NCBI GenBank assembly: GCA_963729295.1
Contig: CAVSNJ010000026.1
Span: 1-64,000, forward strand
Source of the DNA: DATJLY01 sp963729295
GTDB lineage: Bacteria > Pseudomonadota > Alphaproteobacteria > ATCC43930 > CGMCC-115725
Length of the DNA: 64,000 nucleotides
Direction of reading: 5' to 3'
Shown: positions 8,107 through 16,803 of the stretch, in pieces
Layout: every line of letters starts with the position of its first letter
Position numbering within the stretch: position 1 is the first letter of the stretch
The notes under the pieces: model-generated
The model's input: the letters and a program-made list of their open reading frames with translations, nothing else
The model's database searches: none
What the model was told of the DNA's origin: nothing
Translations under genes and position numbers: made by a program

Positions 8107-8721
8107 TCAATGCCACGACGACAGCGCGGTCGGCGTCACCAGGATGTTCTGCTGCTTCAAGAGCACCGCCTCGGGCGCCGATTTCGGCGGCCAGACGCCT
8201 TTCTCATGCACCTCGTGGCGGACGCGCTGACGCTCGTTCCAATCCTTGTAGGCCCAGATGTGGAGCCAGCGGTTCTGGGCGCCGAACTCGGAGAAGCCGG
8301 CGAAGACGAGCGGCGAGTATCTCTGGCGCTCCTCGATCCGCGTGCTCCAGCCGGCGATGACGTGCGGGATCGAGCCCGAGGCATAGGTGTATTCGCGGAT
8401 CTCGTAGATCTCGCCGTACTGGCGCGGCTGCACCGGCGGCGAGAACGGCGCCGCGTTCCAGATGCGCACGTCGAGCTCGACGCCGAGATCGCCCATCGGC
8501 GGCGGATAATTCTCGACCTTGATCTTGCGCAGGCGCTCGCGCTCGGCGAGATCGGCATAGGGCCACATCATGTGGATTTGATTGAGCGTCCCGATCTCGG
8601 ACTGGAAGAACCCGGCGATCGGCGACACTTTCGTGCGCCCCGGCAGGCGCTCGGTGAAGCGCCCCAGCGCCTGCGGCACCGCGCCGATGCGCAGTTGATA
8701 GCTGCGGATTTCGAGAATCAT
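8107..8721 (-). CDS. NIPSNAP family protein
   Basis: Small soluble protein (204 aa) of the NIPSNAP/dimeric alpha-beta barrel superfamily. It has two related halves, each opening with an EIRxY strand (MILEIRSYQLR and YEIREYTYASG), as is typical of this duplicated ferredoxin-like fold. Members often occur in catabolic operons; no reaction is established. The ATG at 8721 overlaps the CoA-transferase stop as ATGA, fixing the start and showing translational coupling. Confidence 0.8.
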   Translation of the reverse strand: MILEIRSYQLRIGAVPQALGRFTERLPGRTKVSPIAGFFQSEIGTLNQIHMMWPYADLAERERLRKIKVENYPPPMGDLGVELDVRIWNAAPFSPPVQPRQYGEIYEIREYTYASGSIPHVIAGWSTRIEERQRYSPLVFAGFSEFGAQNRWLHIWAYKDWNERQRVRHEVHEKGVWPPKSAPEAVLLKQQNILVTPTALSSWH

Positions 8722-10226
8722 GCGGGTCCTCCCTGTTGGTTGGCGGCGCGCGGCAGCCATTCCGGCTGCGAGGCGCCCCAAGGTTGCGGCGGCAATTCCC
8801 AAAAGGCCTTGGTCTCCGAGAAGCGCGTCACCGGCGCCGGATGCTCGATCTCGCCGAACGGGCTGGGCGTGCGCATCATGTCCTGGGGGCGCGGTTTCGC
8901 CAGCGCCGGGCGTCCGCGCGAGCGGTCGGGCCACAGCTCGCGGGGAAGCGCGCCCAGCTCCAGCACCCACATCGACGTGCGCGTCAGCGACGCCTTGACG
9001 TGATAGCTGCCGCCTTCGCGCGCGCGCCGCACCAGCGCGCCCAAGGTTCCGGCCGCGGCGAGATAGGCCGTCGCGTAATCGTTGAGCGTGAAGGTCGGCG
9101 CGAGGAGCGGCTCGTCGAGCGAACCCTCGGCGACGGCGAGCCCGCTCGCGGTCTGGCCGATCGGCTCGTAGCCGCCGCGCTGCGCCCACGGGCCGCCATA
9201 GCCGTAGCAGCTCACCGTGACATAGATGAGGCCGGGTCGGCGGCGCGCCATCTCGGCCGGCGCAAGCCCGTGCCGCTCGAGGCTGCCGGGGCGCCAGGAA
9301 TGGACGAAGATGTCGGCCTCGGCGGCGAGCTTCTGCACCTGCGCTGCGCCGCCGCGGTCGAGATCGACGAAGGCGCGGCGCTTGCCCGCGCCGGTGTCGA
9401 TCACATGCACGAACTGGTCGAGCTGATGCGGCGCCGAGACATGGAGCACGTCGGCGCCCTGCTCCGCCAGGACGCGCGTCGTGACCGGACCCGCCAGCAC
9501 ATGCGCCATGTCGAGGACGCGCACGCCGGAGAGCGGCCGCGCCGCGGGCGCAAAAGGCTCGGGCGCGCTCTCGCCGATCTTCTCGATCTCGACCGGGGCG
9601 CGCGCGGCGAGCCATTGCCCTTGCGGGTGGGCAAGCCATTCCTCGCGCGTCCGCGCGATCGTGCCGATGATCTTCCTCTCGGCCAGCGCCTCTTCCAGCT
9701 CGTCGCTGCGCCAGCGCGAGACGGCCGCGGCAAGCGCTTCCGTCGTGTTGGCGCAGTGGAAGAAATCGAGGAGGCGCAGCATGTGCGGCACATAGGCCGG
9801 CGCACGCAGGATATAGAGACGCCGCCCGTCCTTCGCGGCAAAGAAATTCGCGGCCATGGCGGGATTGCGCCCGCGATCGACCGTGTGGCCGTTCTGGCGC
9901 AGATGGTCGGAGGTGCAGAGCCCCGGCACTGCTGCCTGGCAGAGATCGATATCGACCGACTGGCCGCGCCCCGAACGCCGGCGCCAGATCGCGGCGATCG
10001 CCACCCCGTGCGCCGCAAGCGCAACGGCGCTCGCCGTGGCGAGCCGATGGCGGCTCGGCACCGCCGGCTCCGCGCCGTGGATCGAGATCGCACCTCCGGC
10101 GTCACCTTCCGCAAGGCCGATCTGCCCCAAGAGTTTCTCGCAGCGCGGACCGCGCGGCCTCCTCCATGCGGCGATTTCAACAGATTTCGCGGGCGCGCGC
10201 CAGAATCCGATCCAGCCCGGGCGGAT
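8718..10226 (-). CDS. CaiB/BaiF-type (family III) CoA-transferase, 5' end uncertain
   Basis: Transfers CoA between carboxylic acids, here probably to activate a pathway acid. Core motifs are visible: LSGVRVLDMAHVLAGP, GADVLHV, FVDLDRGG, ADIFVHSWRPGSLERHGL and YGYGGPW..GGYEPIGQTASG. The N-terminal half is a second, divergent CaiB-like segment (KLLGQIGLAEGDAG..). At about 500 aa it is longer than single-domain members. No ATG, GTG or TTG lies in frame just upstream of the conserved EIAAWRRPRG. A plausible N-terminus (PPGLDRILARAREI) lies in another frame with a GTG start. So there is either a frameshift near 10185 or the start was altered by the hairpin repeat at 10237; the coordinate given is approximate. 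Confidence 0.8.
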   Translation of the reverse strand: MRPGWIGFWRAPAKSVEIAAWRRPRGPRCEKLLGQIGLAEGDAGGAISIHGAEPAVPSRHRLATASAVALAAHGVAIAAIWRRRSGRGQSVDIDLCQAAVPGLCTSDHLRQNGHTVDRGRNPAMAANFFAAKDGRRLYILRAPAYVPHMLRLLDFFHCANTTEALAAAVSRWRSDELEEALAERKIIGTIARTREEWLAHPQGQWLAARAPVEIEKIGESAPEPFAPAARPLSGVRVLDMAHVLAGPVTTRVLAEQGADVLHVSAPHQLDQFVHVIDTGAGKRRAFVDLDRGGAAQVQKLAAEADIFVHSWRPGSLERHGLAPAEMARRRPGLIYVTVSCYGYGGPWAQRGGYEPIGQTASGLAVAEGSLDEPLLAPTFTLNDYATAYLAAAGTLGALVRRAREGGSYHVKASLTRTSMWVLELGALPRELWPDRSRGRPALAKPRPQDMMRTPSPFGEIEHPAPVTRFSETKAFWELPPQPWGASQPEWLPRAANQQGGPA

Positions 10227-10236
10227 CGTCGGTCCT

Positions 10237-10291
10237 CCCTCTCCCCACCGGGGAGAGGTTTCTTGCTTTCGTGCGGATGGATCACACGCTA
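10237..10291. repeat. Hairpin repeat with TAG-N5-GATC end
   Basis: A 9-bp perfect stem (CCTCTCCCC at 10238-10246, GGGGAGAGG at 10250-10258) is followed by TTTCTTGCTTTCGTGC. The element ends in GGATGGATCACACG-CTA, which on the minus strand reads TAG-CGTGT-GATC-CATCC. That TAG is the stop codon of the LLM gene. The stem matches the hairpin at 20953-20974. It may also act as a terminator. Confidence 0.6.
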
Positions 10292-11353
10292 GGCGGCGGC
10301 GCCGATGCGGTCGAGGGCCCCGAGCTCGCGCTCGATGAGCGGCCGCACCTCGTGCACGAGGCGCTCGGTCGTGCGCATCGCCACTTCGTGCGGCGTGTCG
10401 CCGACCTTGCACGAGAAGCACACATGCGCGGGCTCGAGGATGCGGATCTCGGCCGCGAGTTTTTGCGCGACCTCCTCCACGCCGCCGATCAGCAGGTTCT
10501 GGCGGATCGCCTCGAGCGGCTCCTCGCCGGGCACGGGGCGATCGACGAGGATCGTTCCGTCCATCACCTCCTCGCGCCGGCGCAGTTGGCTTGCGAGCCG
10601 CGCCTGATAGCGCGCGTTCTCGGCAAAGCGCATGGCCTCGTCGCGATCCTCGGTGATGCAGCAGAAGCGGTTGATCGCGAAATGCGCGGCCGCATAGGAT
10701 TTTCCTTCCGCGCGATAGGCATCCTCGGCGACCTGCCGCTGCTCCTTCATCGCCGCGGCCGATCCCGTCCGCCCCGAGCTCAGCGCGCGATATCCGCGCC
10801 GCGCCGCCGCCCGGAAAATGTGATCGCTGTGGCCGGCGAGCCAGATCGGGATCTTCTTCTGCACGGGGCGGCAGGCGATGTGGGTTTCCGGGATCTTGTA
10901 GTGGCGCCCCTCGAAGCTGAAGAAATCCTGCGCGAAGGCCCGCTCGATCATGTCGCAGAATTCCTCGGTCATCTCGAGGTTCTTGGCGAGCTCGACGCCG
11001 AAGCGGTCGAACTCATAGGGCTGGTAGCCGGCGCCGACGCCGAGCACGAGCCGCCCGTTCGACAGCGCGTCGGCCATGGCGATCTCCGCGAGGAGCCGCG
11101 CCGGATGATAAAGCGGCAGGACGACGACCGCGGTGCCGAGCGCGATCTTCTTCGTCAGCGGCGCGCAATGCGCCACCATCATCAAGGGCGACGCGCACAG
11201 GCAATAATTCGAGAAATGGTGCTCGGCGAACCAGGCGATCTTGTAGCCGAGCTCGTCGGCGAGCCGCGTCTGCTCGGCGACCTCGGCGAAGACGGCGGCG
11301 CCCGGCTTCTCGCGCTCGCGCGCGCCCATCAGATTGAAGATGCCGAAATCCAT
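10289..11353 (-). CDS. LLM-class flavin-dependent oxidoreductase
   Basis: Bacterial-luciferase-like TIM-barrel monooxygenase or reductase using FMNH2 or F420. Hallmarks: MDFGIFNLM, AWFAEHHFSNYCLC, ALGTAVVVLPLYHP, NGRLVLGVGAGYQP and PIWLAGHSD. 354 aa. It is the second gene of the operon, 13 bases after the alcohol dehydrogenase. Its TAG stop lies in a short repeat. No flavin reductase gene is adjacent, so the reduced flavin must be supplied elsewhere. Confidence 0.87.
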   Translation of the reverse strand: MDFGIFNLMGAREREKPGAAVFAEVAEQTRLADELGYKIAWFAEHHFSNYCLCASPLMMVAHCAPLTKKIALGTAVVVLPLYHPARLLAEIAMADALSNGRLVLGVGAGYQPYEFDRFGVELAKNLEMTEEFCDMIERAFAQDFFSFEGRHYKIPETHIACRPVQKKIPIWLAGHSDHIFRAAARRGYRALSSGRTGSAAAMKEQRQVAEDAYRAEGKSYAAAHFAINRFCCITEDRDEAMRFAENARYQARLASQLRRREEVMDGTILVDRPVPGEEPLEAIRQNLLIGGVEEVAQKLAAEIRILEPAHVCFSCKVGDTPHEVAMRTTERLVHEVRPLIERELGALDRIGAAA

Positions 11354-11366
11354 GATGAACCTCGCT

Positions 11367-12464
11367 TCAGTCGAAGGTCAGGACGGTGCGCGCGACTTCA
11401 CCCGCCTTCATCGCGCGAAACGCCTCGTTGATGTCGGAGAGTTTGCCTCGCCGGCTCACCATCTCGTCGAGCATGAGCCGTCCCTGGCGATAGAAATCGA
11501 GATAGAGCGGGATGTCGCTGCGGAAGCGGTTCGAGCCCATGCGGCAGGTCTGCACCTTGCATTCCGGCCGGATCGCCATCCACGGAAACTCGATCATCGC
11601 ATCGGGCGGCAGCACGCCGACGATCGTCGCCGTGCCGCGGATGGCGAGGCTCTCGATCGCCTGGCGCACGATCTTGGCGACGCCGACGGCCTCGAACGCG
11701 TGATCGACCCCGGCCTCGCCGGTCAGCGCGCGCACCGCTTTGACCGGATCGTCCTTCGCCGCATCGACGCTGTGCGTGGCGCCGACGCGCTTTGCCATGT
11801 CGAGCTTTCCGGCGAACACGTCGACGGCGATGATCTGGCGCGCGCCGGCGATGCGCGCGCCTTGGATGATCGACAGCCCGACGCCGCCGCAGCCGAACAC
11901 CGCCACGCTTTCGCCCGCCCTGAGGCCCGAGGTGCGGAGCGCCGCTCCGACGCCGGTCAGGACGCCACAGCCCACGAGCGCCGCGCGGTCGAGCGGCAGC
12001 TCGGGATCGATCCGCACCACCGAATTCTCGTGCAGCAGCATGCGCTCGGCATAGCTCGAGATGCCGAGGAACTGCCGGAACGGCGCGCCGCTTTGCGAGA
12101 GGCGCGGCGGCGCGGTGTCGGGCCGCGCGACGATGTTGCCGGTGCAGAGATTGGGATGGCCGCTCAGGCATTGCGCGCAGGCGCCGCAAAACCCCGAGAG
12201 ACAGGCCACGACATGATCGCCCGGGCGGAGCGTCGTGACATCGGGCCCGGCCGCTTCGACGATCCCCGCGCCCTCGTGCCCCAGCACCATCGGCCGGTCG
12301 AGCGCGAACCGGCCGACCCCATCGACGACATGAAGATCGCTGTGGCAGACGCCGGTCGCGACCGTGCGGACCAGCACTTCGCGGCCTGTGGGCTTGTCGA
12401 TCTCCACCGCCTCGATGGTGAGCGGCTCGTGCACCCGGCGGAAGATTGCGGCCTTGATTTCCAT
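11367..12464 (-). CDS. Zinc-dependent alcohol dehydrogenase (class III-like)
   Basis: NAD(P)-dependent oxidation of an alcohol or hemithioacetal. Catalytic zinc ligands Cys40, His63 (GHE) and Cys166 are visible, as are the four structural-zinc cysteines Cys93, 96, 99 and 107 (CGACAQC.....C). The Rossmann motif is VFGCGGVGLS near 190. At 365 aa it is close to class III and related alcohol dehydrogenases. It is the first gene of the minus-strand catabolic operon, and its start region diverges from the 3-hydroxyisobutyrate dehydrogenase-like gene across about 46 bases. Confidence 0.92.
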   Translation of the reverse strand: MEIKAAIFRRVHEPLTIEAVEIDKPTGREVLVRTVATGVCHSDLHVVDGVGRFALDRPMVLGHEGAGIVEAAGPDVTTLRPGDHVVACLSGFCGACAQCLSGHPNLCTGNIVARPDTAPPRLSQSGAPFRQFLGISSYAERMLLHENSVVRIDPELPLDRAALVGCGVLTGVGAALRTSGLRAGESVAVFGCGGVGLSIIQGARIAGARQIIAVDVFAGKLDMAKRVGATHSVDAAKDDPVKAVRALTGEAGVDHAFEAVGVAKIVRQAIESLAIRGTATIVGVLPPDAMIEFPWMAIRPECKVQTCRMGSNRFRSDIPLYLDFYRQGRLMLDEMVSRRGKLSDINEAFRAMKAGEVARTVLTFD

Positions 12465-12510
12465 GGCGGCCTCCCGCTTCCATTATGACCGAACGAAGGG
12501 AGAAGGCGAG

Positions 12511-13437
12511 ATGCAGGTCGGCTTCATTGGCGTCGGCACGATGGGGGCCAGCATGGCCGCCAATCTGCAAAAGGCGGGGCACCGGCTCGTGGTGCACGAT
12601 GCGCGGCGCGCGGCGGCCGAGCCGCATCTGGCGGCAGGCGCCACCTGGGCCGAGACCCCGGCGCGTGCCGCCGCCGCGGCCGAGATCGTGTTCACCTCGC
12701 TCCCCGGCCCGCCCGAGGTCGAGGCCGTGGCCCTTGGCCCCGACGGGCTTCTGGCGGCGATGCGCCCGGGCTCGGCCTATTTCGACCTTTCGACCAATTC
12801 GCCGAGTTTGGTGCGGCGCATCCATGAGCGCTTTGCCGAGCGCCGCGTCAGCATGCTCGATGCGCCGGTGAGCGGCGGCCCGCGCGGCGCCAAGACCGGC
12901 CGGCTCGCGATCTGGGTCGGCGGCGAGCGCGCCGTCTTCGACCAGCACAAGAAGGTGCTCGACGCGATCGGCGACCAGGCGCGCTATGTCGGCGCGATCG
13001 GCGCCGGCACCGTGGCGAAGCTCGTGCACAATTGCGCGGGCTACACGATCCAGGTGGCGCTCGCCGAGGTCTTCACTCTGGGCGTCAAGGCGGGGCTCGA
13101 TCCGGCGGCGCTGTTCGAGGCGGTGCGCCAGGGCGCCGCGGGACGGCGCCGCACGTTCGATGCGCTCGTCGACCAATTTTTGCCGGGGGTCTACGATCCG
13201 CCCGCCTTCTCCTTGAAGCTCGCGCACAAGGATGTCGGGCTCGCGACGGCCTTGGGGCGCGAGCTCAGCGTGCCGATGCGGGCCGCCAATCTTGCGCTCG
13301 AGGAGCTGACCGAAGCGATGAACCGCGGCTGGGCGCAGCGCGATTCCCGCGTCGCCATGCTGTTGCAGGAGGAGCGCGCCGGGGTCGAGATCAAGGTCGA
13401 TCCCAAGCGCATCGCCGAGATCCTGGAGCGCGACTAG
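12511..13437 (+). CDS. NAD(P)-dependent beta-hydroxyacid dehydrogenase (3-hydroxyisobutyrate dehydrogenase-like)
   Basis: Oxidises a 3-hydroxy acid to the semialdehyde or reduces the reverse. The N-terminal Rossmann motif is FIGVGTMGASMAANL, the substrate loop is DAPVSGGPRGAKTG, and the catalytic Lys lies in GAGTVAKLVHN. 308 aa, family length. The ATG at 12511 is preferred to upstream in-frame codons because GAAGGGAGAAGG precedes it and the conserved motif begins at residue 3. It is divergent from the catabolic operon and convergent with the methyltransferase at 13451. Confidence 0.9.
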   Translation: MQVGFIGVGTMGASMAANLQKAGHRLVVHDARRAAAEPHLAAGATWAETPARAAAAAEIVFTSLPGPPEVEAVALGPDGLLAAMRPGSAYFDLSTNSPSLVRRIHERFAERRVSMLDAPVSGGPRGAKTGRLAIWVGGERAVFDQHKKVLDAIGDQARYVGAIGAGTVAKLVHNCAGYTIQVALAEVFTLGVKAGLDPAALFEAVRQGAAGRRRTFDALVDQFLPGVYDPPAFSLKLAHKDVGLATALGRELSVPMRAANLALEELTEAMNRGWAQRDSRVAMLLQEERAGVEIKVDPKRIAEILERD

Positions 13438-13450
13438 GGCTAGGCGCGGC

Positions 13451-14011
13451 TCACAGCTTGATGCTGATGGCGGTCCGTCCCCCTTCGGCGGCAAAGCTCG
13501 AAAGCCACTCGGCCGGATCGGCGATGGCCGCGCGATAGGCATCGCCGCGCCCGACATCGAGATTGGTGCTGACCAGCACGCCCCGCGGGCGCAGCAGGCG
13601 GCGGAATTCCGCCAGATGCGCGAGGGTCGGCCCGAAGCCGTCGAAGAATCCGAGATCGTAGGGCGGCGCGAGGTGCGGCAGCACGGTCTCGAAATCTCCG
13701 TCGTGGACGGTGATGCGCTGCGCCAGGCCCGCGGCCGCGATATTGGCGCGCGCGAGCCGCACATGCTCGGGATCGCGCTCGACCGTATCGACGTGCGCCG
13801 CCTCGGCGCCATGCGCGAGCCACAGCGCCGTATAGCCCAACGCGGTGCCGAGCTCGACGATGCGCCGCGCGCCAACGGCGCCGGCGATGACGCCGAGCAG
13901 CGGCCCCTCGCTATAGGAATAGGCGCCGCAGCCATGCCGCGCGCGATGGGTGTGGGTCGCGGCGCGGATCTCGGCGAAGAGATCGGATTGGCCTTGGCGC
14001 GAGAGTGCCAC
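13451..14011 (-). CDS. SAM-dependent O-methyltransferase
   Basis: Class I methyltransferase resembling bacterial catechol/caffeoyl-CoA O-methyltransferases. It has an N-terminal helix pair, motif I IVELGTALGYTALWLA, the acidic post-motif DTVERDPEHV, and YDLGFFDGFGPT followed by LLRPRGVLVSTNLDVG. 186 aa. The start is GTG, supported by a perfect AGGAGGT five bases upstream. It is divergent from the amidohydrolase at 14102 across 90 bases, so the two may share a control region. The substrate is unknown; a hydroxylated aromatic fits the context. Confidence 0.8.
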   Translation of the reverse strand: MALSRQGQSDLFAEIRAATHTHRARHGCGAYSYSEGPLLGVIAGAVGARRIVELGTALGYTALWLAHGAEAAHVDTVERDPEHVRLARANIAAAGLAQRITVHDGDFETVLPHLAPPYDLGFFDGFGPTLAHLAEFRRLLRPRGVLVSTNLDVGRGDAYRAAIADPAEWLSSFAAEGGRTAISIKL

Positions 14012-14015
14012 CGTC

Positions 14016-14022
14016 ACCTCCT
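14016..14022 (-). promoter_or_regulatory. Strong Shine-Dalgarno fixing a GTG start
   Basis: AGGAGGT on the minus strand, a near-perfect anti-16S match, lies five bases before GTG at 14011. It selects that codon out of a very long open frame that extends far upstream through the genes on the other strand. Confidence 0.75.
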
Positions 14023-14101
14023 GTGTCGCCGGCGAGATTACCGCCCGGTTGCGGCTGGCGCAGCAGCGACGGATACTTGGCCCGCACAGGGAGGGCCGGC
14101 C

Positions 14102-15544
14102 ATGAGCGGATACAGCAATCTGCGCGGCGCGGACGTTCGCGCCAAGCTCGATCATCCCGTGATCGACGCCGACGCGCACATCGTCGAATGCAATTTCGCG
14201 CTGCTGGATTGCCTCGAGCAGGTGGCCGGCAAAGCGGTCGCCGCGCGCGCCGAAAAGGCGTTCCAGAACACCGGCGCCCATGGCGCATCGGTCAAGGGAT
14301 TCTGGTGGGGCCTGTCGTCTGGCGCGCACACGAGCGACCGCGCGCTCGCCATGCTGCCGCGCTACTTCCGCTCGCGCATGGACGAGCTCGGCATCGATTT
14401 CGCGCATTGCTATACGACGCTCGGTTTGGCGCACGTCTATATCGTCGACGACGAGCTGCGCCAGGCGACGTGCCGCGCCCTCAACGTCATGTATGCCGAC
14501 ATGTTCCGCGGCGTGGGCGACCGCTTGCGCCCCGTGGCGCTCATCCCGACCTACACGCCCGAGGAGGCGATCCGCGAGCTCGATTACGCGGTGAACGAGC
14601 TGGGCTTCAAGGCGGTGATGATCGGCACCGAGCTGCGCGGGCCGGCTCAGGCGGCGCTCGGCGATGATCCGCGCGAGTTCCGCAACCAATCGACGCGCTC
14701 GATCGTCATGGATTCGCCCTACGACTTCGATCCCTTCTGGCGCCGCTGCATCGAGCTCAAAGTCGCGCCGGCGTGCCACACCTCCTCGCGCGGCATCAGC
14801 TATCGCGCGTCGCCCAGCAACTACGTCTTCAATCACCTCGGCGATTTCGCCGACGGCTGCAATTTCTTCTGCCGCTCGCTGATCTTCAGCGGCGTCACGC
14901 GGCGCTTCCCGAAGCTGAGCTTCGCCTTCCTCGAAGGCGGCGTGAGCTGGGCGCTCACGCTCCTCTCCGACATCGTCGAGCATTGGGAGAAGCGCAACGC
15001 CGACGCGCTCGAGCAGAACCTCAATCCCGATCTCCTCGATGTCGATCTTCTGGAGCGGCTCTTCCGCGAGTTCGGCGACGAGCGGCTGCGGCCCGAGCGC
15101 GTCCGCGCCGATCCGCACGGCCGCTTCCAGATCAAGCGGCCGGCGCTGTTCGACGAGTTCGCGGCCTGCGCCATGCGCGAGATCAAGGACCTGAAGGAGC
15201 TCTTCGTCGATCCGTTCTATTTCGGCTGCGAGGCCGAGGACCGCATGGTGGCCGTCGCCTTCGACCGCAAGCTGTCGCCCGTGGGCCTGCCCTTGAAGGC
15301 GATGCTCGGCTCCGACATCGGCCATTGGGACGTGCTCGACGCCACCACCATCCTCGGCGAAGCGTGGCGCCTCGTGCAGGCGAAGCTTCTGACGCCCGAC
15401 AATTTGCGCGACTTCGCCTTCGTCAATCCGGCGATGTTCCATCTCTCGATGAACCCCGATTATTTCGCCGGCACCGTGGTCGAGGACGAAACGCGGAAGC
15501 TGTTGGAGGAACGGACGCGCAAGAAGGAGCGGGCGCGCGCCTGA
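14102..15544 (+). CDS. Amidohydrolase-2 family metal-dependent hydrolase or decarboxylase
   Basis: TIM-barrel enzyme of the ACMS-decarboxylase/gamma-resorcylate-decarboxylase superfamily. The opening DxDxHxxE motif is seen as VIDADAHIVE. ACHTSSRG and FNHLGDFADG supply the middle histidines, and MLGSDIGHWDVLD near the C-terminus carries the catalytic Asp. 480 aa, longer than LigI-type members and like the large uncharacterised amidohydrolases often found with importers. The start follows CAGGGAGGG. The HAAT importer genes follow on the same strand, suggesting that its substrate, or a precursor, is imported. Confidence 0.85.
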   Translation: MSGYSNLRGADVRAKLDHPVIDADAHIVECNFALLDCLEQVAGKAVAARAEKAFQNTGAHGASVKGFWWGLSSGAHTSDRALAMLPRYFRSRMDELGIDFAHCYTTLGLAHVYIVDDELRQATCRALNVMYADMFRGVGDRLRPVALIPTYTPEEAIRELDYAVNELGFKAVMIGTELRGPAQAALGDDPREFRNQSTRSIVMDSPYDFDPFWRRCIELKVAPACHTSSRGISYRASPSNYVFNHLGDFADGCNFFCRSLIFSGVTRRFPKLSFAFLEGGVSWALTLLSDIVEHWEKRNADALEQNLNPDLLDVDLLERLFREFGDERLRPERVRADPHGRFQIKRPALFDEFAACAMREIKDLKELFVDPFYFGCEAEDRMVAVAFDRKLSPVGLPLKAMLGSDIGHWDVLDATTILGEAWRLVQAKLLTPDNLRDFAFVNPAMFHLSMNPDYFAGTVVEDETRKLLEERTRKKERARA

Positions 15545-15633
15545 ACGCGCGGCTTTCCCAACGGCCGGCAATGCCGGTATCTTGGCCGTGCGGACAGCAC
15601 CTATGACTAAGAAGGGCGAAGGTCCGCACAGAT

Positions 15634-15643
15634 GAGGGAGGAC
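15634..15643 (+). promoter_or_regulatory. Shine-Dalgarno selecting the ATG at 15647
   Basis: AGGGAGGAC precedes ATG 15647 at normal spacing. An alternative in-frame start at 15632 lies inside this site, so the downstream ATG is preferred; the encoded signal peptide then starts properly with MRRSIVKL. Confidence 0.7.
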
Positions 15644-15646
15644 ACC

Positions 15647-16796
15647 ATGCGCCGATCGATCGTCAAACTTGCCGTGCTTGCGCTCGCGGGCCTGCCGCTG
15701 GCGCCGGCCCATGCCGCCGATTTCAAGATCGGCACCATCCTGGCGCTGACCGGCCCCGCCGCCGATATCGGCAAATATCTCGTCGAGGGCGCCAAGGCGG
15801 CGGTCGCGCTCGCCAACGCGCGCGGCGGCATCGGCGGCATGCATGTCGTCATGACCGTGTGCGACACCCAGACGGTCGAGCAGCAGGCCGTGCTGTGCGC
15901 GCGCCGGCTGCTGTTCGACGAGAAGGTCGATCTCCTGTTGGGCGCCGGAACGACGCCGCAGACCCAGGCGATCCTGCCGACCGTGGCGCAGGCCGGCGTG
16001 CCGACCTTCGCGCTCGCCGGCGCCACCATCAATTTCCGGCCGCTCAAGAAATGGGTGTTCAAGGCGCTCGCGACCAACGAGGACCAGATCCCGGCCGCAC
16101 TCGCCTTCCTCAAGGGCAAGGGCATGAAGACCATCGCCGACATCCGCGACAACGGCCCGTTCGGCGCCGATGTCGCCGCCAACCTGAAGACGGCCGCGGA
16201 CGCCGCCGGCATGAAGATCATCGACGAAGAGCTCTATACCCAGACCGACACCGACATGACGGCGCAGGTGACGCATGTCCGCGCCGACAATCCGGACGTC
16301 ATCTTCGACATGTCGTCGAACCCGCCGCCGGGCGCGATCATCGCCAAGAAGATCGCGCAGCTCGGCATGACGCAGCCGATCGTGGGCGGCGTGAACCTGC
16401 AGACGCAGGCCTTTGCCGAGCTCGCCGGCGAAGGGTCGAAGAATTACCTCTATATCGGCTACAAGGCCGCGGCCTTCGGCGCCGCCGGCAACGATCCGCT
16501 CGCCGCCAACCTCAAGGCCTTCCGCACCGAGTTCGCAAAGATCGATCCCGGCGTCGAGGTGGTCGGGCTGTCGGTGACGTGCGCCGATTCGATCCTCGTG
16601 ACGCAAGCCGCGGCGAAGTCGTTGGGCGCCAAGGCGCTCGATCACGAAGCGCTGCTGCACGCGCTCGAAGTCCGTGACGAACGTGCCCGGCATCCAGGGC
16701 TACTGGACCTTCACGCCCACGAGCCACGAAAGCTCGCTCCAAAGCGGCATCGCGATGCTCAAATACGACAACGGCAAGTGGGTGGCGGCGAAGTAG
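15647..16796 (+). pseudogene. HAAT-family ABC transporter substrate-binding protein, frameshift near the 3' end
   Basis: Periplasmic binding protein (LivJ-like, peripla_BP_6) for a small molecule. Signal peptide MRRSIVKLAVLALAGLPLAPAHA|AD, then FKIGTILALTGPAADIGKYL and the two-lobed domain. The frame is good to HALE near 16668. The conserved ending SVTNVPGIQGYW..FTPTSHE..MLKYDNGKWVAAK then lies one base out and stops at 16796, eight bases before the fused permease gene. The joined protein is about 383 aa, normal for the family. The single extra or lost base at GAAGTCCGTG is probably an assembly indel, because the operon is otherwise intact. Confidence 0.88.
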
Positions 16797-16803
16797 CGGC
16801 GCG

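Noticed and set aside
14012..16693. Upstream extension of the methyltransferase frame to more than 1000 residues
   Set aside because: It runs antisense to the amidohydrolase and binding-protein genes, and the sequence is low complexity. A strong Shine-Dalgarno and GTG at 14011 mark the real start.
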